Assembly (NCBI GenBank): GCA_018340805.1
Contig: JACMZG010001908.1
Coordinates: 40,709,627 to 40,773,626, forward strand
Source of the DNA: Microvelia longipes
Taxonomy: Eukaryota; Arthropoda; Insecta; Hemiptera; Veliidae
Length of the DNA stretch: 64,000 nt
Reading direction: 5' to 3'
The notes below the pieces were generated by a model that searched no databases, was not told the origin of the DNA, and saw only the letters and a list, made by a program, of their open reading frames with translations. The position numbers and the translations under genes are program-made. The first letter of the stretch is position 1. Each line of letters opens with the position of its first letter. Below, piece after piece: positions 1 to 11,639 of the stretch.

Positions 1-529
1 AGTGACCAAAAAGTCAAAAAACTGTGGTTAATGCAGGAAAACCTAAATATTGGACCCTAAATAACATGTTTCAAGTGGGGAGTCGTTTTTCATGTTTTTT
101 GGGTCTGTGTGTTGAATGGCAGTGGTCCGGAGTCGATACAATTACTCAAACTCTCTCCTACACTGAGAAAAATTTCTGGCATCTCACAATGAAAAAACAT
201 TGGGTTTAACCTGAATTTCTAGAAAAACCAAGGACGACTAAACGTTTGCTGGGTCTGCTAAATGAAAATAGTTAGGAGAGTTTATAGGATTTGTCTAAAC
301 TGTTCAGTTGGGGGGTTAGTAGTTATGACTATGCATTTATTGAAATTCTAGTGATCTTAACTATAAATAGTTGGTGATTATTACTGATGTAACTGATTTT
401 TCAGTTACCCCCAACTCTCTGTTTAGTTAGACCCAGTAAAATTTTACTCCAATATGGACTTTTCTGGTTAAGTGCAAATTATATATTTAGTTGGTCCCAA
501 CGTAATAGTAACTAAACTACTATAACTTC

Positions 530-735
530 TAGTTGCCCCATTAACCTTCTGGTAGTTTATACTGTAATTTTTTGCTACTACCATTACTTTCTGGTAAGTC
601 CTACTACTTTCTGGTATGTTTTACTATACTTTCTGGTTACTACTACTTCTATTGCAGTAGGATCTGGTATACTTTTGGTAGATTCTACTACACTATAGTA
701 GAGATCTCCTAGAGTATTACTATACATTGTAGTTG
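530..735. repeat. Degenerate short repeats with core CTGGTA
   Basis: The words CTTCTGGTAG, CTTTCTGGTAAG, CTTTCTGGTATG and CTTTCTGGTTA recur every 15-40 bases, mixed with TACTAC and GTAGTA in the opposite sense. They lie inside the CACTG-ended element and may be its subterminal repeats, the kind of site a transposase binds. Confidence 0.4.
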
Positions 736-762
736 CCTTTACTAATTTGCCAGTAGACCCTT

Positions 763-983
763 CATTTTAGTAGTGCCAGATGTGCACTTAGTTTTTTTTA
801 GTTTAGTGGCTTATCGTTGACTATTGATTAATGTTTATATTTAACATAGAATAACTGAAACAAATATCACAAATATCTATACATGGAACAAATGTACGCA
901 TATTCTTTGTTAAATATAAACATTAATTAATAATCATAAACACTTAGCTACAAACTAAGTGCACATCTGACACTAGTAAAATG
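763..983. repeat. Inverted repeat, MITE-like, about 220 bp
   Basis: The left arm starts CATTTTAGTAGTGCCAGATG and is mirrored by the right arm ending at 983. The arms match with few mismatches over about 90 bases, including GTGCACTTAG and a shared stretch around TTAATGTTTATATTTAA. The central spacer is AT-rich and has no reading frame. It is either an inserted MITE or a subterminal hairpin of the surrounding element. Confidence 0.55.
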
Positions 984-1229
984 AAATAGTGCAGGTGTTA
1001 GGAAAATAGTAAATAAAAATATACAATATTCCAAGTCCATGGAGGTGTTTTTGTAACTTTTATAATATATTAAAAAACAGAACTGTTATTACATCAAATT
1101 TTTATTAAAAATTGAAAAAGAACATTACACAAATATATCATACGGAAAATTATGCAATTATCAAAAGATCATCATTAAAAAAATACAAAATATATAAACA
1201 AGTACAATTAACTTAAATGAATGCAGTGA

Positions 1230-1522
1230 ATGAATCGTTTGACATAATCGAATAAAACCTATTATACTTTGCTTGTGTAAAGGGAACTTCGTTTTGATGG
1301 TGTAGTTAACATCAGGTGTAGGCTAAATGAAATGTCTTGTATTCATCTCTAGAATCCAAAATGTGCAATAAAACACTTCCAATTTACTTTTTACATTTTC
1401 CCAAAAACCTGTACAAAACGAAGTTCCCTTTCCTAAAGAAAAGTACCCCAGGTTTCATTAAATTATGTCAAACGGTTCAAAATTTAAGGAGGAGAGGGGG
1501 AGACTTTTGGACCACCCTGTAT
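1230..1522. repeat. MITE-like repeat ending in CCACCCTGTAT (copy A)
   Basis: This segment is itself an imperfect inverted repeat: GTTTGACATAATCGAATAA near the start is mirrored around 1460-1480. It ends with CCACCCTGTAT. An inverted copy lies at 2458-2685. An ACAGGGTGG terminus is a common type of end for small insect DNA elements. The left terminus of this copy is degraded. Confidence 0.5.
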
Positions 1523-2457
1523 ATCATGACATTCATATTTATTGACTTAATTAAATTAATTAAGTTAATAAATATGATATTTTATAACAATAATTTTAAT
1601 AATATGCCATATTTACAATTATATCTTTACTATTACAATTATTATCTTTGTTCACATAAAAACCACTTCACAGCTCAATCAACGAAAACGCACAAAAAAT
1701 GTTACAATTAAAATTAAAACACTTAAATTGCAATATTGAATATAGGAGTTCATGAAGACGATATGCACACGACGCAGCTAGAAACCGGAATGGTTCTGGG
1801 GGTACGCATCTCGTCTATTCCCATGCTGGGGTGGGGAGTCAGATATTACCTCTAACAAGCCTACCATTGGATTCCACTAAACACTTGTCTTTTCAATGAA
1901 ATGTTCTGTTACATCCTTCTAAATTGTTTTAAGTCTACCAGAACACGTACGATTCCAGAATTTCTAGTAGACACTACCTGCCTTTACAATTTTTCTTGAC
2001 TTTAACTGGAATTTAGTTAAGAAACAAAATAATACATTTAAAACGACAAATTTCTTGTCGATTCCAACATAAAGGCGCATTTCCTGCAAGTAATGTGTCG
2101 TACCATGGCCTCGCAGGCTCAAATTTTCAACAAATTTGTATGTTACACAAGTTTTGTGTAACATGTATGTCTCTATATTGCCAAAAGCCAGTTTAAATAA
2201 TCAATTTGTATTTAATTTATTTTTCCAATAATATTTAAATTAACTTTGGCCCCATTCTCAACAGTTTTCCACATGACTATTATATAAGTTGGTTTTGAAA
2301 AATCGTATACCTATGAAATTAAAAAAAACTACTTGACCACGCAGCTAGTGAACCACCTTTATTCAGTGGCGTATCCGACCGAGAGATCTGGAGGAAGCAC
2401 ATTAAAGAAATTTACGGCCGGGAGCCGTCAATTTCTGAGGGGGGGGGGGGCGAGCGG

Positions 2458-2685
2458 ATACAGGGTGGTCTAAAAGTCTCTCCCCTCTTAAAATTTGAAC
2501 CGTTTGACATGATTTAATGAAACCTGGGGTACTTTTCTTGTGTCGAGGGAACTTCGTTTTGATGGTGTAGTTAACTTTGGTGTCTCATTCAACACCGGTT
2601 TTGGGAAAATGTGAAAAAGTAAATTGGAAGGTATACTTTAAATAGACTTTTTGGATTCTAGAGATGAATAGAATACATTTTGCGT
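2458..2685. repeat. MITE-like repeat beginning ATACAGGGTGG (copy B)
   Basis: This is the inverted counterpart of 1325-1522. It begins ATACAGGGTGGTCTAAAAGT and shares GAACCGTTTGACATGATTTA, the GGAACTTCGTTTTGATGGTG block and the sequence around CTAGAGATGAATA. A run of eleven or twelve G residues lies just upstream. There is no coding content. Confidence 0.5.
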
Positions 2686-3395
2686 CATCTATTCAATATC
2701 CAAACGCTGTATACAATGTTTTAGCGAATTTTTAATTTAAAAAATTACGCTAATGAACGTTGTCCATTTTTAGGTCAAGTAACAATTGAAACCGGCAAAA
2801 TTAATGTTGATTATATTCCTTTCAGTAATTAATAAATTAATTTTAATTTAGTTGAGGAATCTAGTACTTATTTTTTATATAGTTAAAATAACGGTATGAG
2901 CCGTATTAACATCTATACTTAAATAAATTTTGCCATTTAACTTAACTAGATACTTGATTAAAATGAAGTATTCGGACTTAACTACATTGTTCAGTTAATA
3001 CCCTTAAACAATATATAGGACTTCACTAATTGGTTCTTTGCCTTTACTAAAATGTAGTTAAAGAAAAAATAATAATAATAACTAAACGTGTATAGTAGCA
3101 GCAGCTACCGTCATTTATGAAAACTCACTATTTAGTCGTTGTACTTAAAATAAATCATATTTATTACAGCTAAATCGCACTGAACTAAAATCACTTAGTT
3201 GCAACATCTACGAGCCTGTTGCTGGATTGCCTAGCCAATAGATAACTGCAATGAATTTTCAATTAAACCCAATGAAGTGCCTCCTAACTACATTTAGTTA
3301 AACAAAAAAAATCTTTATTTTTCTCAGTGTAGGTTTAAATCCTGGTTGTGACGATATTTTTATCGTTTTTTTGCATAAAATAAGTTTATAACTAC

Positions 3396-4154
3396 TAAAT
3401 AATTCTGGCGTGGTGGACCGCATATCGGAAGATTTCCTTTGGTATGCGTGCTTCCTTGATTAACAACAATCCTGGTAGGAACGTTAATTTTTATTCTTTT
3501 TTTACATTATATATGTATATAACTACTAAATAATTCTGGCGCGGTGGTCCGCTGTCGGGCGAATTTCATTTAGAATGCGTGTTTCCGTGCTTAACAACCC
3601 ATTTCTTGCTTATGCAAGAACCATGCCCATTGCGTGGTTCCGGTTCATGCTTTAGAACCTAAGCAGTTACTCAATTGTCAAGCACTGCTCGTAACTCATT
3701 TTGTCTGTATTTTTCAAAGGAAATGCGCTAAAACCTTTGAAAGATAACTGACTGAGCTTAAAGATAAGTAACTAAGCTTTAAACTATTTCAAATAATAGT
3801 GCGTACTGCTAACTTTAGAGGCATGTTTTGTATAAACAACTGGATAATTATGCGCATTATAATTATTCCTTTGAAAAATACAGACAAAATGAGTTACTAG
3901 CAGTGCTTGACAATTGAGTAAAAGCTTAGGTTTTAAAGCATGAACCGGAACGTTAACCAAGAAATGGGTTTTTAAGCACAGAAACACGCATTTTAAATGA
4001 AATTTGCCGAAATTATTTATTCAGTAGTTTGTAAACTTATATAATGTAAAAAACTATAAAAATTATCATTCCAACCAGAATTGTTGTTAAGCACGAAAAC
4101 ACGCATCCAAAAGAAATTCGCCTGAAATGCGGACCACCGCGTCAGAATTATTTA
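3396..4154. mobile_element. Foldback element with long inverted arms, about 760 bp
   Basis: The left end TAAATAATTCTGGCGTGGTG is mirrored by the right end, which finishes CGTCAGAATTATTTA. The arms match over roughly 300 bases. The left arm carries two tandem sub-units (starting near 3391 and 3521), each with the AATTCTGGCG-GGTGG-CCGC core followed by an ATGCGTG(C/T)TTCC block; the right arm carries both in reverse order. The innermost part pairs TTTTGTCTGTATTTTTCAAA (3699 onward) with its complement near 3870-3890. No transposase is present. A second member lies at 20229-20629, and the TTTTTCAAAGGAAA word is shared with the small element at 28296-28467. Confidence 0.65.
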
Positions 4155-4180
4155 AAAAAACCATAAACCTTAATACACAC

Positions 4181-4426
<246 letters not shown>

Positions 4427-4940
4427 ATCATATATATATGATGGGCCCCCCCTAAAGGCAACCCTGGCTACGCCCATGTTTGTACTGTAGGTATATGGGA
4501 CAAATAATTTGTTAGCACTAAATATCCGAATCCAGGATTTCAACTGAATAATCCGTTTCATTTGATTTTAAGATTTTCTGAGTGGTTTTAAAATAGTAAA
4601 ATATTTTGTATAAAAAATTTTTAGATCTAGTTATGCCATTCAAAAAATAATTTTGTAACGTCATACACCCACATTAATGAGTCAGCAAAATTTAAAAAAA
4701 TATTAAATTTGGAAAAATGTTTTGAATCTTAGTACTGCACTTGCAGTGCTAAATTTTTATCAACAAATGTGTCTTGCTTCATCCCAGTCTCAGCATTAGA
4801 TATTTTTTTATTTAATAAAATATATTCGAGTTTTAAAAATCAAAAGAATATATTCGTTAGAAATCAAAAGAAATTCCTTCCTTTATAGAATTAATAATTA
4901 TATACAATTTTATTTCTTATCAGCATGTATTAATATAATT
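4427..4940. other. No gene seen; one repeat-like word
   Basis: The segment just after the microsatellite contains ACCCTGGCTACGCCCAT at 4461-4477. Its reverse complement is an ATGGGCGTAGCCAGGGT type word, commonly seen near the ends of invertebrate repeats. A poly-C stretch sits beside it. The rest is AT-rich and featureless to me. Confidence 0.35.
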
Positions 4941-5700
4941 ATTACTTTTCCCATTAATACAGTAGGTATATAGAAAAAGTATAGTGTTTGCAAAAACATC
5001 CGAGACCAGAATGTCACCGGAACCATCTGTGTCAGGAGTTTTTAAGGCCTCCCGAGTAGTTTTTTACAAACTTGTCTGTCTATATGTGTGTGTGTGTCTG
5101 TTATTATTTTAGCTCCCAGTGTATTTATGCTAGGGAGTTGAAACTTTGTACAAAAATCAATCTATAGGTGTAGATGTGCTCTTTGGAAAAATATTTTGTA
5201 TAACGTCACTAACCCCCAATAATGACGTTTATGGAAATTCATAAACGCGAAACAATGTTGCGATCAATTTAAGATGTAGCACACATGTAGCCATGTATAA
5301 GACCAACAAATGTGCTATGCTTCAGCTCATTATCAGCATTACTTTAATTTTATCAGATGACTTGTAAGCGTTTTTAAAAGAAAATAAAAAATCGGAAAAT
5401 AATCAAATGGAGTTGAAATTCGGTACAAGTGTGTATACCTGTACGAACTAAATAATTACACTAAGCATAGCGAATCTAATGTGATGATTGGATCACCCGC
5501 ACCTGATTTTTTGGGTCACAATGTTTTAAGCTGTATCGAGTGTGGTCAGTAAGTCAAAAGGTGATCTTTGGGAATATGACAGATTTTTTTATATTTGTGT
5601 TCTACGGACGAGCGAAAAGAGTGCAAATTGGTTAGGTTGAGCACAGCGAATCTGATAAGGTGAGGCGAAGTTCCGAGGTATCCCATACCCGATTTTTTTT
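4941..5700 (+). repeat. 5S-like repeat family, copy 1 (near full length)
   Basis: The copy starts with the terminal block ATTACTTTTCCCATTAATAC followed by the imperfect complement TAGAAAAAGTAT. It then has the family's conserved CCTCCCGAGTAGTTTT and GTGTGTCTGTTAT blocks, GCTCCCAGTGTATTTATGCT, and a TAACGTCACTAACCC block. A 5S rRNA-like segment follows at about 5524-5576 (TATCGAGTGTGGTCAGT then TGATCTTTGGGAATAT). The end is GAAGTTCCGAGGTATCCCAT. There is no protein-coding content. Confidence 0.7.
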
Positions 5701-7375
5701 AAGTTATATAAGATTTTTTTTTAAATTAAGAAATTTTATTTGATTTAAAGTTAAAACAGATTGATTATTTCTGTTATGGCTAACAAAGATGATTAGGTAT
5801 TATACACCCCGATTCCTAGATTTCATATATGAAAGTGAATATGGTTTTTGAATACTAATTTTATTGTTAGGATGACTATTATCAATCATACTGATATTAC
5901 TTAACTAGTGTTAATCTCAAAAATACTTCTAAATGTTGCTTATGATTACCATTTCATTGTTGTTAAATGGCATTGTTCCTCTCTGTATTGCATAGTTAAG
6001 TAATGATTTTTAGGATTAATTGAGAAGTAATTAGTCAAAAAATATTTCTACAAACTCAAAAATAAATTGATACTATTTGGTATGCACTTACTTCTATTAT
6101 AACTATCATAGAAGTATTTTTATTACCAGTAGTAGCTTATATTTTTTTATTTTCTTTAAAAAATGAATAAAACTGTTCTTAGTACTAGCCGGTTAGTTAC
6201 GGATCTCGTTTAGGCAGAAGCCTCGAGCGTAGTCAATACTTTAATGCATTGAATGCTTAGTATATAACGTGTCTAGATATTTTTTTCTGAAGACGAGTGC
6301 AAGGAGCCTAATGTATCTATCAACGTAAGGTAGTAAGTTATTATAGAGCAAAGTGGGTAGGATGTGCTCAACAAATCTGTACTTGAGTTTTAAAAGTCTG
6401 ATCGATGTACATACAAACATCCAGAACAGAATATGCAAACAAAATACTTTCTAAGTTAGAGCAAAGTATAGACTGATAACTATTTATTATATTTTTGTAA
6501 ATTTGTTCTCAGTATAATACCATATTAGTGCACTGTGGCTAGCTCTGTTGCCTTTGGCATGGCTGATCATCCGATGATGTAAACCAGCTTTTATTTTTCA
6601 CTTCGACCGTCTTGAATTTCTAGCTAAAAGCGTTTGATGTATTATTATCAATTTGATTAAATAAAAACTATTGTTTAAATAAATCAATTGTTTAATTTTG
6701 GAACAACTGGAGAGGTCAAAATACTTCCGCGTTTTTATTGTTTTGGGTGAAAGTTTAATACAAAATAAGATATTTTTACACAAAAATAACATAAAAGTTT
6801 CTTGGAAATTTCAAAAAAATAAAGGCATGGAAAATACTAAGTTCTGATGACTTATTGATTGGACTTGAAAGGAGAAAGATAAACAAAAGAATATTGCTCT
6901 TCAATAGATTCTTTTGAAAAATTTGAATAAAGAGCTATTCAAGCTTATAAGAATAAAACTTAAATACAGTTTGACAAGAAACTGTGTGTGTTCCGCGGCG
7001 GAAAAACAATATGAAATCATGCCTTCTTTTACTGTACAAAATTGTTGACTGTGTTTTAATATTTATAAATAAGTCGTAAAATTGTATGAAGATGTCTTTT
7101 TCACTTACTTGCAGAACATCCTTAAGTGCTAACTTAGTCCCTAAATATAGAGGACAATGTCAGATTCTACTAGCTAGCAAAACCTAAAGATATACACTTT
7201 ATAGTTAATGAAAAGAGCGCTGGGGGGGGGGGAGGGGGTAATATTTGTATGACAGAATTAAAATTGAATGCGAGGCTTTTTGTTAGCCTGGCAAATATTA
7301 TTTTTTATTTTTATAATATTTTTATGCGTATAAAAATAACATTAGCCAGTAACTTAAGTACACTTAAAAAATTAG
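5701..7375. other. No gene identified
   Basis: This is AT-rich sequence. I found no reading frame with recognisable protein character, no RNA gene and no clear repeat beyond a short G-rich run at about 7221-7240. Confidence 0.5.
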
Positions 7376-7950
7376 AGGACTTCAGCCTTTTGGCCGCTCC
7401 GCGGAATCGGGCCGGGGGTCGCTTTGCGGCCAAACAGTAGTTTGTCTATATCATTTTGCCATATTACTGGTTAATATAAGAGTCTTACTGCCACGATATA
7501 AGTGAATTTTCAAATGTATTAGTCAAAAAACTTGATTTATTTACATTATGTTATGCATGTCAATCGATAAAACCGGAACTAATACAGATAATAAAATTTA
7601 AACTTCATACATAGATTGAAAATTTCCGTTCGATTAAACAATTTTTTAAAGTTTTATGATTTTTAGAAATTTTTGCTGATTCATTATTGTAGGTTAATGA
7701 CGTCATGAACTATAGGGTTCAGGACATCGATTTTTGTACCAAGTTTCATTTCGATTTGAGTAAAGTTCGAAAGTTATCGTGACCCATAGAAACGTCTAAG
7801 AACAAAATCTTGTATAACATATATATATAAACCTCAAATTTATATATTCTTGATCAGTAAGTCCCAATAAAATTCTCCTCCCCTCCCTCCATAACCCAAA
7901 TCTCATAAGCTCATTTTTTTTGAAAATTCGCTAAAAGATGGAAATAAAAT
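7376..7950. repeat. Dispersed repeat shared with 41524-42060 (copy 1)
   Basis: Both copies run from a GC-rich TTGGCCGCT(C/T)-type block through AAATTACTGG or ATATTACTGG, ACTGCCACGATATAAG, AATGTATTAGT and AAAACCGGAACTAATAC. They end with a GGTTAATGACGTCA block and a region around AAGCTCATTTTTTT. The GGTTAATGACGTCA block is also found, reversed, in the 5S-like family, so the two families may share a module. Confidence 0.6.
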
Positions 7951-8359
7951 AACGATAAAATTAAGACTAGTTACATCAAAAAACCTAATTTGTAAAATAA
8001 TAAAATAAAGTTAACAAAGTTCGTGATCCTTTTATTACGAGGAAAAATCGCCTAAGGACTTTCACTACTGACCCCAAGAACTTGTTGGTCTGACTGTTTG
8101 CACTCCTACTTTAGTCAAGTACTACAGAGCACTCGAGTATTTGTGTAATACCAAGAAGTAAGGGTTCATAAGATTTTTAAGTATTTTTAGAGTCTAGTAA
8201 GTACATAAACCCACATTTACTTCTAATGGTAGCCTTTGAACTTAGCAATTTCGGATTGCATAATTACCATTCCAAATATACTCCTATGACTCATTAACAT
8301 AAATGTGCTGAGTAATAACATTTAAAATATTGGGGATATAAATAGAATTTTAATGAAAT

Positions 8360-8450
8360 AGAATCGGATTCAGGGTACCACGGTACGTGTCCACACGACT
8401 TCGGACTCGCTCGCTCAGTCTCAGCTTCGCCCGTCTTTAGAATGTCCAAA
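8360..8450 (-). repeat. 5S-like repeat family, 3' tail fragment
   Basis: On the minus strand this reads as the family's tail: a CTCGCTTCGCTC-related block with GAGTCCGAAG, then GTACCCTGAATCCGATT. Only the tail is present. Confidence 0.5.
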
Positions 8451-8717
8451 GCTTTAAATGGAATAATGAAATTTTGTAGATCGATTTAGTCCCTAAGGAT
8501 TTACATTTATGTAAAATTTTTAGTCGATTAGTCAAATTTAAAATTTTTCTCTATTTTTTAAATTTTTGATGACTTGGCAAAGTAGATTATTGCGGTCTTA
8601 AATATTATCTTCCGCGCAGCACAACCCAGACCTTTTATCTGTTTTTGTGCGAAATTAAAACTCTCTAGCAAACTCAGTAAGAATTATCTATAATACACAA
8701 ACACAGACAGACTGCAT

Positions 8718-9542
8718 TATTCGCGATTCAAAGTCCGTAGCAGCGCCACCGTCGCTGATAAGAAATTGATAACGAAAGGGTGATCGTTGTTAAAGTCCTT
8801 ATGGGGATTTTTTGGTTTTTCTTATTTGTGACGATTATTTCTTTAAATTTTTTATCAAAGTGCTTTAATTTTACTAATTTTAGGGCGTATGAACTCAGTA
8901 GAATCACAATTTCATTGAAAAATAGCGTTTTAATGGGTTGTCACGAGTATTTAAATTGAGTGATAAGAAGATGAAGATCATAATATAGTGTTTTATTTTA
9001 TTTATTGTTAATTGATGTTACTTTTAAGTAATTTTAGCTTGCACAAACACACAAAATTACCATTTAATTGCATTAAATTGTTTAAATTAGTTGTAACAGG
9101 TATTTAAATTAACTGATAAGCCGATTTTCACTGTAAAGGTGTTTTAATTTATTAATCAATTTTATTTACGCACTAAAATAATTAATAACTCAATAAATTC
9201 ATGTTTTAAAAAATGTCTGTTTAAATTATCCGTTTAGGTTTTATTATTTCTGGGTTAAATCGGACGAATCAAAGTCTGTAGTGATAAGAGCCTGATTCTA
9301 TATTTAAAATCCTGGAATTATCGAAGTAGTTATCTATGAAATATTTTCAATTTTTTTAGCACCGATGGTCGTTCTAATAATTTTCATCACATTTATCACA
9401 AATTAACAAACAATAAATATATAAAAGAAAAATTTTTATCGGCTCCCATGCTAATCCTATGATAAAAAATTTTTTGATCACCCTTTCGTTTTCCCGCCAT
9501 TGGTATTGCCAACCTTACAACTATTTCTTTGAATCGCGAATA
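8718..9542. mobile_element. Non-autonomous DNA element with terminal inverted repeats, 825 bp
   Basis: The left end TATTCGCGATTCAAAG is an exact inverse of the right end CTTTGAATCGCGAATA. A second matching block, AACGAAAGGGTGATC (8772 onward), is mirrored by GATCACCCTTTCGTT near 9476-9490. The interior holds partly repeated AT-rich segments (AGTATTTAAATTGAGTGATA and GGTATTTAAATTAACTGATA). No transposase frame is present; the short frame at 9459-9665 runs across the right end and resembles nothing. A left-half copy lies at 44574-44875. Confidence 0.65.
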
Positions 9543-10369
9543 GAAACCACTTTAAATGTCATTAAAGTGCCTGAAATGAATAATTATCATGATACCTTGG
9601 TTTCGGATTTTGAGGGTGAAAACAATACTTTTTCTTTTTTACCTTTGCTAGATACCTTCGGGTAAGGAAAGTAAAACTACCTAATTATTTAACCTGCTAT
9701 AATTATGCCATAGTAAAATAGAATATATTTTTAAACGTGAGTATGTTTTATTGTGTTCATAAGAGTGCTTATTATTATTAAGTACAATAGAATACTTGAT
9801 ATTACGTATGTATGCCTCTTTCCATGAATAAATACAAACATGTTCGTTATATTCAATTTTTATTTTTTATCCATTACAACCTGGAATAGATACAAAAAAA
9901 AGTTGGATAAAAAGTAATAATAGCATAAAAATATAAAAAATTTGGATAAAAAATATGCAATAATTCATTCATAAACATTCTTCATACATTTTTCCAAATA
10001 AGTAAAGAAATTGTGAGGCGAATGGCGTTTGAGCTAGGGGGAAGGTTGTTGTTGTTGAAGAAAAAAGACGCAGTGGTGAAAAAGAAGAAAAATCCACGCC
10101 AATGTATAAGGAAATTAGAAATTACTAGGAGCTCATCTTCCAACATCTATCTACTCAACCTTTCTTTCTACAAGTTCATTTTACATGCACTCGAGCTAAT
10201 AAGAGTTGTCCCCAGGCGTTTGAAGCCTACCCTTACATTTCACCAGAAGCTGGCCAGCCACGCAAAGAGTCAGTTCCATAAAATAAATACTTATAAAATA
10301 TTCTATGAACGTGAAAACCTACCTTCGATTTATATCGAAGGTACGTAAATAGGAGTAACTAAAAATTAA
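9543..10369. other. No gene identified
   Basis: This is AT-rich DNA. A 111-codon frame at 10013-10348 is low-complexity at its start (poly-Lys/Arg) and has no recognisable domain, so I do not call it. Confidence 0.5.
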
Positions 10370-10689
10370 ACACTGGTTTATCAACTGAATAATACATTTC
10401 AGGTCTCTTAAGACCTCCTGAGTGGTTTTGACCAAGTTATCTATCTGTATGTGAGTGTGTGGGTTATCATCGTAGCTCTCAAGATGGCAAAGTTGGAACT
10501 TTAAAAATTTAATGTTTAATTCTAGTTGTAGTATTCAGAGAAATACTTTGTCTATATGACGTTACTTTCCAAATTTCAAAAGTTCATAAAACTTGGAACT
10601 TGGACGCAAGCCATTCTATATAACACTAACAAATGTGCTAAGTTTCATTTCATTAAGAGCATTTCAGTAATTTTTATGAAATGACATTT

Positions 10690-11155
10690 TGACTTTATTT
10701 ATTTATTTATTTTACAATACAAAGTATTAAAAATATTAAATTAGACTTAAAAAAACAGAATTGTGAAGTCCTCACAAAAAGACTAGAGTCTTGCACCGTG
10801 AGGAGGAGTATTTAAAATATTAAACAAGTACTATTAAAAATTTAGCCTATGTATTATATATAAATATAAATATAATATAAATAAAAAATAATAAATAAAT
10901 ATTAAATAAAAAATAATATAAATGTAGCCTATGTATATTAATATAATAACTATACTTTATATATTTATAAAAAGAAAAAGAGAAACATAACAGAATAATA
11001 CTTAAACCTAATAATAATTTAATGCGCACACACACATTCATACACACACACACATACGTACATACATACATACATATACATTACGACAATTATATTTTAT
11101 ATACATATACATATATATACATACATACATACACATACACACACACACACACACA

Positions 11156-11214
<59 letters not shown>

Positions 11215-11260
11215 TAATAATATATATATAACATTTACATAATATATATATTAAATATAT
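10690..11260 (-). mobile_element. Putative insertion inside the 5S-like repeat; (TTTA)n at its left edge
   Basis: The left edge is TTTATTTATTTATTTATTTT, the complement of an A-rich tail such as a minus-strand LINE or SINE would leave. The sequence then runs through AATTGTGAAGTCCTCACAAA and GAGTCTTGCACCGTGAGGAG to AT-rich DNA and ends in a (CA)n/(TA)n microsatellite. No reading frame is recognisable, so the class is uncertain. Confidence 0.4.
11022..11235. repeat. Compound (CA)n/(TA)n microsatellite
   Basis: (ACACAC), (CATA) and (TATA) runs are joined in one tract. The histidine/threonine/tyrosine reading frames across it are by-products. Confidence 0.95.
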
Positions 11261-11639
11261 ATACATTTAAATAATGTTTTTAAAAAATCATTGAGAAATC
11301 TAAAATTTTCCTGTGAAGTTCAAATTATACAGGACCGTATCCTGTTGTGTAGTAAATAAGTATAAGTTTAATTTCAAGTACAGCTCGTATATCAACGGGT
11401 TTTATCGAATCACTATTGGTATCTGAATGGGTGACTGCTGGGAATATATTAGATGTTTATATTTTTAAAAACAAACGAAGCAAGTCTGAAGACGTACAGA
11501 ATATTAATTAGATGGTTTCCATTATCTGATGAAAAGCGAAGCGAGTCTGTAGTGGTAAACAATGATCGTATAGCGATTATGTTATGTTTAAAAAAGTTCC
11601 GAGGTACTCTGCACCCGATTTTTTTTGTTTGGGGACAGA

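Larger units (their letters stand above)
161..3329. mobile_element. Probable CACTG-ended (EnSpm/Chapaev-like) non-autonomous DNA transposon
   Basis: The left end reads CACTGAGAAAAAT and the right end is its inverse, with ATTTTTCTCAGTG finishing at 3329. The dinucleotide TA lies immediately outside both ends, which fits a 2-bp target duplication. Just inside the ends are many short degenerate words (GTTAGT, CTGGTAG, TTAACTA) in both orientations, as expected for subterminal repeats of CACTA-type elements. There is no transposase-like reading frame, so the element would be non-autonomous. Other inverted repeats (763-983, 1230-1522, 2458-2685) lie inside and may be later insertions. The family assignment rests on the termini only; the two ends could instead belong to two separate relatives. 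Confidence 0.45.
10370..11633 (+). repeat. 5S-like repeat family, copy 2, split by an insertion
   Basis: The family's 5' half is at 10370-10690 (GACCTCCTGAGTGGTTTTGA, GGTTATCATCGTAGCTCTCA). Its 3' half resumes at about 11260-11633, with a 5S-like remnant at about 11413-11447 (CTGAATGGGTGACTGCTGGG) and tail GTTCCGAGGTACTCTGCACC. Between them lies unrelated DNA (10690-11260) that starts with a (TTTA)n tract. Confidence 0.65.

Noticed and set aside
10013..10348. 111-codon plus-strand frame
   Set aside because: Its start is a Lys-rich low-complexity stretch from a GAAGAAAAA tract. No domain was recognised.
11022..11231. His/Thr/Tyr-rich frame
   Set aside because: Microsatellite translation.
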